Part shown: positions 42,590-50,851 of the stretch, in pieces
Layout of the letters: every line of letters begins with the position of its first letter
How positions within the stretch are numbered: the first letter of the stretch is position 1
Assembly: GCF_003851125.1 (NCBI RefSeq)
Contig: NZ_BGOW01000015.1
Span: 1 to 64,000, forward strand
DNA from: Sulfuriferula multivorans
Lineage (GTDB): Bacteria > Pseudomonadota > Gammaproteobacteria > Burkholderiales > Sulfuriferulaceae
Reading direction: 5' to 3'
Length of the DNA: 64,000 nt
The notes under the pieces: generated by a model
What the model was told of the DNA's origin: nothing
The model's database searches: none
Seen by the model: the letters and a program-made list of their open reading frames with translations, nothing else
Translations under genes and position numbers: made by a program

Positions 42590-45466
42590 TTACTGGCACG
42601 ACTCGCAAGTGGGATCGTCAATCGCGCAGAACTTGACCTCGGTGGCCGGTTCCGTGGCTGCGCCCTGATGGCTGCTGGCGCCCCCGCTCGCGCTCACCGC
42701 GTTGAGTTCGCCGCCCTTGCCGGTGGATTTCTCGGCGCTGGTGGCACCCAGCGTGCGCAGGTAGTAGGTGGTCTTGAGACCGCGCAGCCATGCCAGCTTG
42801 TAGGTTTCGTCGAGCTTCTTGCCGGACGCGCCGGCCATGTAGATGTTCAGGCTCTGCGCCTGGTCGATCCACTTCTGACGGCGCGAGGCGGCTTCCACCA
42901 GCCAGCTGGTTTCCATCTCGAACGCGGTAGCATACAGCGCGCGCAGGTCGGCCGGGATGCGGTCGATGCGGGCGAGCGAGCCGTCGAAGTACTTGATGTC
43001 GCCGACCATCACTTCATCCCACAGCTTCAGCGCCTTGAGGTCTTTCACCAGGTACTGGTTGGACATGGTGAATTCGCCCGACAGGTTGGATTTCACGTAG
43101 ATGTTCTGGTAGGTCGGCTCGATGCTGGCCGACACGCCGACGATATTGGCGATGGTCGCGGTCGGCGCAATCGCCACGCAGTTGGAATTGCGCATGCCGT
43201 GCTGTTTGATGCGCGCGCGCAGCGCGTCCCAGTCGAGCGTGCTGGAGTCGTCCACTTCCAGGTAGCCGCCGCGTTCCGCGCCCAGCAGCTTGAGCGAATC
43301 CTGCGGCAGGATGCCGCGGTCCCACAGGCTGCCGGTGAAGCTGGAATAGCGGCCGCGTTCGCCGGCCAGCTCGGTGGAGGCCCAGTAGGCGTAGTAGCAC
43401 ACCGCTTCCATCGAGCGGTCGGCGAATTCCACTGCGGTATCGCTGGCGTAGGGCACGCGCATTTCGTGCAGGCAATCCTGGAAGCCCATGATGCCCAGCC
43501 CGACCGGACGATGCTGCAGATTGGAATTGCGCGCCTTGCCGACCGCGTAGAAGTTCACGTCGACCACGTTGTCGAGCATGCGCATCGCGGTGTGGATGGT
43601 GCGCTGCATTTTTTCCAGGTCGAGGGTCTTGCCGCCCTGGCCGTCGTCTTTCAGGTGCGCGACCAGGTTGACCGAACCGAGGTTGCACACGGCGATTTCG
43701 GTGTCGGAGGTATTCAGCGTGATCTCGGTACACAGGTTGGAGCTGTGCACCACGCCGACGTGGCTTTGCGGGCTGCGGATGTTGCACGGGTCCTTGAAGG
43801 TGATCCACGGATGGCCGGTTTCGAACAGCATGGACAGCATCTTGCGCCACAGCTGGGTAGCAGGCACGCGCTTGAAATACTTGATATCGCCGCTGACGGT
43901 TCTGGCTTCGTGGCCGATGTAGGCCTCTTCGAACGCGCGGCCGTATTTGTCGTGCAGATCGGGCACGTCGGACGGGCTGAACAGGGTCCAATCGCCGTTT
44001 TCCATGACGCGCTTCATGAACAGGTCGGGAATCCAGTTAGCGGTGTTCATGTCGTGGGTGCGGCGGCGGTCGTCGCCGGTGTTCTTGCGCAGCTCGAGGA
44101 ATTCCTCGATGTCGAGGTGCCAGGTTTCCAGATAGGCGCACACCGCGCCCTTGCGCTTGCCGCCCTGATTGACTGCCACGGCGGTGTCGTTGACCACTTT
44201 CAGGAACGGCACCACGCCTTGCGATTTGCCGTTGGTGCCCTTGATGCGGCTGCCCAGCGCGCGCACCGGGGTCCAGTCGTTGCCGAGGCCGCCCGCATAC
44301 TTTTGCAGCATGGCGTTTTCCTTGATCGCTTGGTAGATGCCGTCGAGGTCGTCGGTCACGGTCGTCAGGTAGCAGGAAGACAGCTGGCTATGCTGGGTGC
44401 CGGCGTTGAACAGCGTGGGCGTGCTGGACATGAAGTCGAAATTGGACAGCACCTGGTAGAACTCGATGGCGCGCGCTTCGCGGTCGATCTCGTTCAGCGC
44501 CAGGCCCATCGCCACGCGCATGAAGAACGCCTGCGGCAGTTCGATGCGGCGCTCTTCGATATGCAGGAAGTAGCGGTCGTACAGGGTTTGCAGGCCGAGG
44601 TAGCCGAATTTCAGGTCGCGCGAGGCGTCCAGTGCCTGACCCAGGCGCGCCAGATCATACTGGGCAAGGCGCACATCCAGCAGCTCTGCGTCGATGCCAT
44701 TTTTGATATAGCTGGCGAAATATTCCGCATACACGCCGGCCATGTCTGCCTGCAACACGGTGCGTCCGAGCACCTCGTGGCGGATGGAATTGAGCAGCAG
44801 CCGCGCGCTGACGAAGGCGTAGCCGGGATCTTGCTCGATCCCGGCGCGTGCTGCCAGCACCAGGGCTTTTTCCACCTCGGCCATGGGCACGCCGTCGTAC
44901 AGGTCGCGCAACACGGTTTGCAGGATCGCGGTCGGATTGACTTCGGCGCCCAGGCCTTCGCAGGCGGTGGCGACCAGCGCGTTGAGTGCGGCCATGTCGA
45001 GCGGCTTGCGCACGCCGTCCTCGGTGACGCTCATGGTGGTCTCTTGCGCGTGTTCAGCGCGGTGCGCGGCGCGTTCCTGATTGCGTTTTTCGCGATACAG
45101 CACGTAGGCACGCGCCACTTCGTGCTCGCCTGAGCGCATCAGCGACAGCTCGACCTGATCCTGGATATCCTCGATATGGAAAGTGCCGCCGTGCGGCTGG
45201 CGCCGCATCAATGCCTGCACTACCGCATTGGTCAGGCCATCGACCATTTCGCGGATGCGCGCCGACGCCGCAGCCTGGCCGCCGTGCACGGCAATGAACG
45301 CCTTGGTCATCGCCACGGCGATCTTGGAAGGCTCAAAACTCACCACCGCACCATTGCGCCGAATGATTTTATAGTCGCCGTAGGCTGCGGGCTGCGCTGG
45401 CGCAGCGCCACCTTCAGAAGGTTTGCGCACCGGGCTATCGGAAGAAATGGGAGTGGCAAGTTGCAT
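42590..45466 (-). CDS. nrdA: class Ia ribonucleotide reductase, alpha (catalytic) subunit
   Basis: 958 aa. N-terminal ATP-cone (IIRRNGAVVSFEPSKIAVAMTKAF) after a Pro/Ala-rich leader; a second cone-like part is at about residues 145-235. Catalytic domain: GLGNDWTPVRALG, HSSNLCTEITLNTS (radical-site Cys), NLGSVNL and PTATIANIVGVS. The C-terminal redox tail ends CESCQ, the CxxC used for re-reduction. Reduces ribonucleoside diphosphates. Upstream region carries DnaA- and NrdR-like sites. Confidence 0.95.
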   Translation of the reverse strand: MQLATPISSDSPVRKPSEGGAAPAQPAAYGDYKIIRRNGAVVSFEPSKIAVAMTKAFIAVHGGQAAASARIREMVDGLTNAVVQALMRRQPHGGTFHIEDIQDQVELSLMRSGEHEVARAYVLYREKRNQERAAHRAEHAQETTMSVTEDGVRKPLDMAALNALVATACEGLGAEVNPTAILQTVLRDLYDGVPMAEVEKALVLAARAGIEQDPGYAFVSARLLLNSIRHEVLGRTVLQADMAGVYAEYFASYIKNGIDAELLDVRLAQYDLARLGQALDASRDLKFGYLGLQTLYDRYFLHIEERRIELPQAFFMRVAMGLALNEIDREARAIEFYQVLSNFDFMSSTPTLFNAGTQHSQLSSCYLTTVTDDLDGIYQAIKENAMLQKYAGGLGNDWTPVRALGSRIKGTNGKSQGVVPFLKVVNDTAVAVNQGGKRKGAVCAYLETWHLDIEEFLELRKNTGDDRRRTHDMNTANWIPDLFMKRVMENGDWTLFSPSDVPDLHDKYGRAFEEAYIGHEARTVSGDIKYFKRVPATQLWRKMLSMLFETGHPWITFKDPCNIRSPQSHVGVVHSSNLCTEITLNTSDTEIAVCNLGSVNLVAHLKDDGQGGKTLDLEKMQRTIHTAMRMLDNVVDVNFYAVGKARNSNLQHRPVGLGIMGFQDCLHEMRVPYASDTAVEFADRSMEAVCYYAYWASTELAGERGRYSSFTGSLWDRGILPQDSLKLLGAERGGYLEVDDSSTLDWDALRARIKQHGMRNSNCVAIAPTATIANIVGVSASIEPTYQNIYVKSNLSGEFTMSNQYLVKDLKALKLWDEVMVGDIKYFDGSLARIDRIPADLRALYATAFEMETSWLVEAASRRQKWIDQAQSLNIYMAGASGKKLDETYKLAWLRGLKTTYYLRTLGATSAEKSTGKGGELNAVSASGGASSHQGAATEPATEVKFCAIDDPTCESCQ

Positions 45467-45504
45467 TGGGCGTCTCCTTGGAATTAGTTTTAGTTACGAA
45501 CAGG

Positions 45505-45549
45505 TTATACACAGCTTCTGCAATGAGTTACCCACAACATATAGTGGGT
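45505..45549. promoter_or_regulatory. DnaA box and NrdR-like box upstream of nrdA
   Basis: TTATACACA at 45505-45513 is a perfect DnaA box (TTATNCACA). ACCCACAACATATAGTGGGT at 45530-45549 is an imperfect palindrome resembling the NrdR consensus (ACACWATATATWGTGT-like), with ACCCAC/GTGGGT arms, and it overlaps a second DnaA-like TTACCCACA at 45528-45536. Both regulators are known to act on nrd promoters in other proteobacteria. The region also serves purU on the other side. Confidence 0.5.
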
Positions 45550-45730
45550 CGCTGGCAATAACCCAACAAATTGTAGTAATCCTGAGCCTTTATCGCAAGG
45601 ACAAATTTCGTCTTTTTTTGTTGGTTTCAGGGGAATCGCTTTGGAATCAAGCAGCTTGGGCAACACTAATTTTTCTATCCGATTGCGGTGAGCTGTCGAG
45701 TCTGGCTATGATGCATAAAAGGGGCTCATC

Positions 45731-46591
45731 ATGACGACTAAAAATACTGCCATCCTGCTCATCAGTTGTCCCGACCAGAAAGGGCTGGTTGCGGGCATTG
45801 CGGATTTTCTATACCAGCACAACGCCAATATCCTGCACGCCGACCAGCACCAGGACGCGGAGCTGAAGCTGTTCCTGATGCGCGTGGAATGGGAACTGGC
45901 CGGATTCGACCTGGACCTGAATGATTTTGAGCAGCAATTTGCGCCGATTGCCGCACGCTTCCAGATGCAATGGCGCCTGGCACACTCGGCCTACCGCCCC
46001 AAACTGGCGATTTTCGTGTCGCGTTACGACCACTGCCTGGCCGACCTGCTGTACCGCTACCAGGCTGGCGAACTCAACTGCGACATCCCGCTGATCCTGA
46101 GCAACCACACCGACACGCAATGGCTGGCCGAGGCCTACCGGATACCGTTTCAGCACATTGTGGTAAGCCGCGAGGACAAGACGGATGCGGAGAAAACCCA
46201 GCTCGCCCTGTTACGCCACCACCATGTCGATTTCATCGTGCTGGCGCGCTACATGCAGGTGCTGTCGGCGGATTTCATCCGCCACTACCCGAGCCGCATC
46301 ATCAACATCCACCACTCGTTCCTGCCCGCGTTTCACGGCGCGCGGCCTTATCACCGGGCATTCGAGCGCGGCGTCAAGTTGATCGGCGCGACCAGCCATT
46401 ACGTCACAGAAGTGCTCGACGACGGCCCCATCATCGAGCAGGACGTGGCGCGCATTTCGCACCGCGATTCGCTCGATGACCTGATCCGGCGCGGCGCCGA
46501 TCTGGAAAAAATCGTGCTGTCGCGCGCGGTGCGCTGGCACATCGAAAACCGCGTGCTGCTGTATGCGAACAAGACGGTGGTGTTTGATTAA
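45731..46591 (+). CDS. purU: formyltetrahydrofolate deformylase
   Basis: 286 aa, preceded by AAAAGGGGCTCATC. N-terminal ACT domain (AILLISCPDQKGLVAGIADFLYQHNANI) and a C-terminal formyltransferase-like hydrolase domain (KLAIFVSRYDHCLADLLYR, IINIHHSFLPAFHGARPY with catalytic Asn/His, VLDDGPIIEQDVARI). It hydrolyses 10-formyl-THF to formate and THF, balancing one-carbon pools. Confidence 0.95.
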   Translation: MTTKNTAILLISCPDQKGLVAGIADFLYQHNANILHADQHQDAELKLFLMRVEWELAGFDLDLNDFEQQFAPIAARFQMQWRLAHSAYRPKLAIFVSRYDHCLADLLYRYQAGELNCDIPLILSNHTDTQWLAEAYRIPFQHIVVSREDKTDAEKTQLALLRHHHVDFIVLARYMQVLSADFIRHYPSRIINIHHSFLPAFHGARPYHRAFERGVKLIGATSHYVTEVLDDGPIIEQDVARISHRDSLDDLIRRGADLEKIVLSRAVRWHIENRVLLYANKTVVFD

Positions 46592-46848
46592 GTCAGGCAG
46601 GGAAATAGTGGTTATGAATCAAGCATTGTGCGGTTCGTTACGCCAGGATTCGATGCGCCACAGGCAAACGCGACAACAGGCCTGTATCTTCTTGTGGACG
46701 ATTTTAGACGGAAGGAATGCCTGCCATACTGCCACATAGCGGAAATTGACACGGTCTTCGGACGCGCCGTTCGCCGCCAACGCGAGGCGGGGTACACAAG
46801 CGCGTAAATTCGTATTTATTGCCTTCGCGGCGTGCTTTCCAGCCAATA

Positions 46849-48897
46849 GTGGACATTGCCAACTTTAATACTTTAATCGCCTGGATTGCCCGACACCCCG
46901 AGTGGGCCTATGCGACCGTTTTTTTCGCCGCGTTCACCGAATCTCTCGCGGTCATAGGGCTGTTCGTCCCCGGTGCGCTCATCATGTTCGGCGCAGGCGC
47001 CATCGTAGCGGTCGGCTCGCTAGACCTGTGGACCACATTAGCGTGGGCAGCCGCAGGCGCGATTGCCGGAGACGCCAGCAGCTACTGGCTGGGACGTCAC
47101 TACCGTGCCGAATTGCATAATCGCTGGCCTTTCAGCCGCTATCCGAAACTGCTGGCAAAGGGCACGACGTTTTTTCATCGGCACGGCAGCATGAGTATCT
47201 TCCTGGGGCGCTTCGTCGGACCGGTACGCCCCGTGATTCCGGCGGTGGCTGGCATGCTCGGCATGCCTCCGGCACGTTTCTACGCGGCCAACATCCTGTC
47301 AGCGTTCGGCTGGGCGCCGGTCTACATCCTGCCCGGTGTCGTCTTCGGCGCCTCGCTGGGTTTGGCAGGCGCGGTGGCAACGCGCCTCGCTTTGATCTTC
47401 GTGCTGCTATTGATCCTGATCTGGAGCGGCGTCTGGATTGTCAGCCGCAGCGTGATCTGGCTACAACCACGCGCCGAACAAGGCTTGCTACAACTTCAGA
47501 CCTGGGCGGATAGCGCGCTGCCAGTGAGAACCTGGTCGTTGCGTGGCATGGTCGCAGCGCTGCTCGATCCGGCGCGCGCCGAACCCCGCGCCTTGCTGGT
47601 GTTCGCGGCGGTATTGATCGCCGCTGCGTGGGTGTTTTTCGGGATTATCGAGGATGTGCTGACCGGCGATCCGCTGGTGCTGGTCGACAAGACGGTCTAT
47701 CACCTGCTGCAAGGGCTGCGCACGCCCTTTGGCGACAGCGTCATGATCGCGCTCACTCAATTGGGCGATGCCGCGGTGACGCTGCCGGTCATCGCGGCAG
47801 TGCTGCTATGGCTGGTGTGGAAACGCGCCTGGCGGCCGGCGGCCTACTGGCTCGCAGCAGCGAGTTTTGGTGGCGTGCTCACGGTAATTTTTAAAGCGGG
47901 ATTCGGTCTGCCGCGCCCGCTGCCCATGTACGACGGCAGCATCGCGTTCGGTTTCCCCAGCGGCCATGCGGCCATGAGCATCGTCATCTTCGGCTTTCTG
48001 GCGGTGCTCGCCGCGCGCGAACTGTCCTTGCGCGGGCAACTCGCGGTATTCAGCGCCATGGCCTTGCTCGCCGGCCTGATCGCTTTCTCGCGTATCTACC
48101 TGGGTGCGCACTGGCTGTCCGACGTGCTGGGCGGTTTGAGTTTCGGCGTGGCGTGGGTGGCGCTGCTGGGCATCGCCTACTTGCGCCGCCCGGCGCCTGC
48201 GCTAGCGGCGCGCGGCCTGCTGACTGTGGCGGCCAGCGCGCTCATCGTGGGTGCCGTCATTCATGCCGCGAACCAGCACAGCGCCGATACCGCGCGTTAC
48301 GCGGTTCAGCGGCCATCCAAAGTGATGGCGCAGCAGGACTGGTGGCGCCAGGGCTGGCAAACCCTGCCCGCTTGGCGCATCGATATCGAGGGCGAGTATG
48401 AGCAGCCGCTTACCGTTCAGTGGGCAGGGTCGCTCGACTTCCTGCGCGCCAGGCTGGCGGCGCAAGGGTGGCGCGAGGCATTGCCGGTGTCCGGCAAGCG
48501 ATTGTTGCTTTGGCTCGACACCCACCGCACTGCCATGCAATGGCCGCTGCTGCCGCATGTGCACGATGGTCGTTATGAAACGCTGGCTATGATCTACCCG
48601 CTCAAGGGCACGCCGGACCAGCGCCTGGTGTTGCGCTTGTGGTCATCAGAAATAATGTTGCAGACCTCGCGCGCACCGATATGGATCGGCACAGTGATAC
48701 AGGAAAGAATACATCGCCCGCTGGCCTGGTTTAACCTGCCGCAGGATGGCAAGGATTTCAATGCACCACGCCAAGTTTTGTTCGCGAGTCTTTCAGGTTT
48801 GCCGACACGTTTTGTCAGGCGTGACGGCGAGCCTCGATCGGCCAGCGGCGAAATCGTCTGGGATAAAAACGTGCTGCTGATCTATCAGCCGGAGTGA
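46849..48897 (+). CDS. DedA - PAP2 phosphatase - LssY C-terminal fusion membrane protein
   Basis: About 682 aa from a GTG at 46849; a TTG at 46819 is an alternative, and neither has a clear ribosome site. Domain order: DedA/SNARE-associated domain (residues ~10-190, with GRFVGPVRPVIPAVAGM), PAP2-type phosphatase (~240-450, with KAGFGLPRP, FPSGHAAMS and SRIYLGAHWLSD, the complete three-part acid phosphatase signature), and a soluble LssY-like C-terminus (~470-682, PSKVMAQQDWWRQGW, LLLWLDTHRTAMQWPL). Probably acts on undecaprenyl or phosphatidyl phosphates in the inner membrane. It overlaps dgkA by 4 bp, which supports a lipid-phosphate role. Confidence 0.85.
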   Translation: MDIANFNTLIAWIARHPEWAYATVFFAAFTESLAVIGLFVPGALIMFGAGAIVAVGSLDLWTTLAWAAAGAIAGDASSYWLGRHYRAELHNRWPFSRYPKLLAKGTTFFHRHGSMSIFLGRFVGPVRPVIPAVAGMLGMPPARFYAANILSAFGWAPVYILPGVVFGASLGLAGAVATRLALIFVLLLILIWSGVWIVSRSVIWLQPRAEQGLLQLQTWADSALPVRTWSLRGMVAALLDPARAEPRALLVFAAVLIAAAWVFFGIIEDVLTGDPLVLVDKTVYHLLQGLRTPFGDSVMIALTQLGDAAVTLPVIAAVLLWLVWKRAWRPAAYWLAAASFGGVLTVIFKAGFGLPRPLPMYDGSIAFGFPSGHAAMSIVIFGFLAVLAARELSLRGQLAVFSAMALLAGLIAFSRIYLGAHWLSDVLGGLSFGVAWVALLGIAYLRRPAPALAARGLLTVAASALIVGAVIHAANQHSADTARYAVQRPSKVMAQQDWWRQGWQTLPAWRIDIEGEYEQPLTVQWAGSLDFLRARLAAQGWREALPVSGKRLLLWLDTHRTAMQWPLLPHVHDGRYETLAMIYPLKGTPDQRLVLRLWSSEIMLQTSRAPIWIGTVIQERIHRPLAWFNLPQDGKDFNAPRQVLFASLSGLPTRFVRRDGEPRSASGEIVWDKNVLLIYQPE

Positions 48898-49265
48898 ATG
48901 ATATGAAGAACAAAGGAATGCGGCACCGGCTCGGCTTCGCTTGGGCAGGCATTACTGCAGCGTGGCGAAACGAGCGCAGTTTCCGCACCCAGGTCGGCTT
49001 CGCCATCGCCCTGCCGGTCGCGCTCCTGCTGTTGCAGGTATCTGCCGTATGGTGGGCGATATGCTTGACTATTGCCTTGCTGGTGCTGGCTGCAGAACTA
49101 TTCAACACGGCCCTGGAGTCGCTCATCGACCATTTGCATCCCGAGATGCATCCCACAATCAAAATCGCCAAAGACTGCGCGGCGGGTGCAGTTCTGTTGC
49201 TAAGCGGTGGGGCTGTCATTGTGGGCATCATTGTGGTGCTGGTCGCGCTGGGTGTGTTGTCTTGA
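48894..49265 (+). CDS. dgkA: diacylglycerol kinase, prokaryotic DgkA type
   Basis: 123 aa, three membrane helices. Family stretches: GFAWAGITAAWRNERSFRTQV, AELFNTALESLIDHL (catalytic Glu/Asn region) and KIAKDCAAGAVLL. Phosphorylates diacylglycerol or undecaprenol. The start overlaps the upstream phosphatase fusion by 4 bp; the ATG at 48903 is an alternative. The pair could form a phosphorylation/dephosphorylation unit for lipid carriers. Confidence 0.92.
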   Translation: MNDMKNKGMRHRLGFAWAGITAAWRNERSFRTQVGFAIALPVALLLLQVSAVWWAICLTIALLVLAAELFNTALESLIDHLHPEMHPTIKIAKDCAAGAVLLLSGGAVIVGIIVVLVALGVLS

Positions 49266-49402
49266 TAAAAGACAGGTAGTGGCAATCCTGTTTCATTGCC
49301 TGCGCCTCATAGGGCAGCATCTTGGTATGAGGGTGAACGACCGTTTGGGATCGATCTCAGCCATTCAAGCCAAAACATCGGACACCCGTTTTCACAACAC
49401 CC

Positions 49403-49747
49403 TCAACCCGTCCGCACACTCTCCCGCGCCATCATTTCCAGCGCATTGCCATCCGGATCATTGACATACACCGAGCGCGTGCCGTCACGATGCGTGGTGA
49501 GCGGGCCAAAGCGCGCTGCGTCGTCCACCTGAATGCCGATATGCGGCGGGTGCTGTGCAGGGATGACCAGCGCCATGCTGGTATTGGCAAATTTCAGCAG
49601 CGCCCAGGTCACATCCTGATACGCCACTGCACACTTGAAGTTGGCCTGATACCAGGCCACCGACGCCGCTACATCGCTCACAACGATAGCGAGGTGATGG
49701 ATGCTGTCGAGCGCTGGCTGTCCGGTGGTGTCGGTATTGTTGTCCAC
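49403..49747 (-). CDS. VOC/glyoxalase-superfamily protein
   Basis: 114 aa. Single VOC unit: LDSIHHLAIVVSDVAASVAWYQANF (metal His), IPAQHPPHIGIQVDD and SVYVNDPDGNALEMM (metal Glu). Probably dimerises to build the metal site. Substrate unknown (lyase, dioxygenase or resistance-type enzyme). Confidence 0.85.
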   Translation of the reverse strand: MDNNTDTTGQPALDSIHHLAIVVSDVAASVAWYQANFKCAVAYQDVTWALLKFANTSMALVIPAQHPPHIGIQVDDAARFGPLTTHRDGTRSVYVNDPDGNALEMMARESVRTG

Positions 49748-49840
49748 GATTCATGCTCCTTGCGTTGTTCACAATAGATATGGTGACTGTAGCAGATGGA
49801 TGCAAGCTTGCTTTGAAACTGAATTCGTTTTAAACCTTTA

Positions 49841-49997
49841 GCCACAGAGAACACAGAGGGCACAGAGAAAAGCGGAAAACCCGTTTCGTATACAGCTTTT
49901 TTAGTGCGCAATTCTGCGCATTGATTTTGCAGAATGACCTCGAACCACCCAAGCCAGTAAACCACATATGCTCTGTGATCTCTGTGTTCTCTGTGGC
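49841..49997. repeat. CCACAGAG-type palindromic repeat, copy B
   Basis: The 27-bp arm at 49841-49867 (GCCACAGAGAACACAGAG and on) pairs with the 27-bp arm at 49971-49997 with only two mismatches, around a 103-bp centre. It lies between the lrp-like stop codon and the VOC gene and could end or block read-through. Longest member of the family in the window. Confidence 0.85.
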
Positions 49998-50017
49998 TAG
50001 TTTTTAAATCACGTCCG

Positions 50018-50482
50018 TCAAGGAATCGGCAGCGCGCTTTTATCGACCACCCGGCGCATGACAAAGCTCGAATGCACGCCGCTCACGCCCTCGATGCGGG
50101 TGATCTGCTCAAGCAACAAGGCCTGATACGCATCCATGTCGCGCACGATGACCTTGAGCTGGTAGTCGGCGTCCTGGCCGGTGATCAGCAGGCATTCCAG
50201 CACCTCCGGCAAGGCACTCACGCGTGCCTCGAAATTGGCGAAACGCTCCGGCGTGTGGCGATCCATCGAGATGTGAATCAGCGCCAGCAGGGTAAGCCCC
50301 AGCTTTTTGGCGTCGAGCTCGGCGTGGTAGCCGGTAATCAGCCCGGCTTCCTCCAGCGCGCGCACGCGGCGCAGGCACGGCGAGGGCGACAGGCCGATGC
50401 GCTCGGCCAGCTCCTGATTGCTGATGCGTCCTTCCTGCTGCAGCAGCGCGAGCAGCTGACGGTCGTAACGGTCCAATTCCAT
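50018..50482 (-). CDS. Lrp/AsnC-family transcriptional regulator
   Basis: 154 aa from the ATG at 50482 (MELDRYDRQLLALLQQEG) with GGGGAGG upstream. Helix-turn-helix ISNQELAERIGLSPSPCLRRVRALEEAGLITGY and a C-terminal RAM effector domain (VLECLLITGQDADYQLKVIVRDMDAYQALL). Likely binds amino acids and controls metabolism. Divergent from leuA across 369 bp (50483-50851) that holds repeat copy C near leuA and AT-rich likely promoter DNA near 50500-50580. Confidence 0.92.
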   Translation of the reverse strand: MELDRYDRQLLALLQQEGRISNQELAERIGLSPSPCLRRVRALEEAGLITGYHAELDAKKLGLTLLALIHISMDRHTPERFANFEARVSALPEVLECLLITGQDADYQLKVIVRDMDAYQALLLEQITRIEGVSGVHSSFVMRRVVDKSALPIP

Positions 50483-50720
50483 GATTCGCCTCCCCATGCT
50501 TTATACAACAACATAATTCCTACAATATCATTTTTATCGCAATATTATTGCCATAATTCTGTTTATTACAACATAATACGCAAGCACATGCCGCTTACTT
50601 TGGCCTAATATTCTTCCTGTCCACTACCCGTGGGCACAATAGCGCCAGCCCAAAAAGCCAGCGCCGCGCACCCCCCACAACCGGCGATCGCGCCAGATTC
50701 AAACCAGGAAACAAGCATTA

Positions 50721-50809
50721 GCCACTGAGGACGCAGAGATCACAGAGAGAAGCCCGTTACGTTTGCCCTATCGGCAGATTTTCTCTGTGTTCTCTGTGGG
50801 CTCTGTGGC
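50721..50809. repeat. CCACAGAG-type palindromic repeat, copy C
   Basis: GCCACTGAGGACGCAGAGATCACAGAG at 50721-50747 pairs imperfectly with the arm at 50783-50809 that ends GGGCTCTGTGGC. It lies 42 bp before leuA, so it may be in the leuA leader transcript. Confidence 0.75.
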
Positions 50810-50851
50810 TGCAATTAGGTTTTCCGAGTTAACCCGACCAGGAGCCGCACC

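Noticed and set aside
42560-45133. 857-codon plus-strand frame opposite nrdA
   Set aside because: Antisense shadow of nrdA, rich in His, Val and Gly, with no recognisable domain.
46592-46848. Possible small gene between purU and the DedA fusion
   Set aside because: Short frames on both strands lack ribosome sites and protein-like composition.
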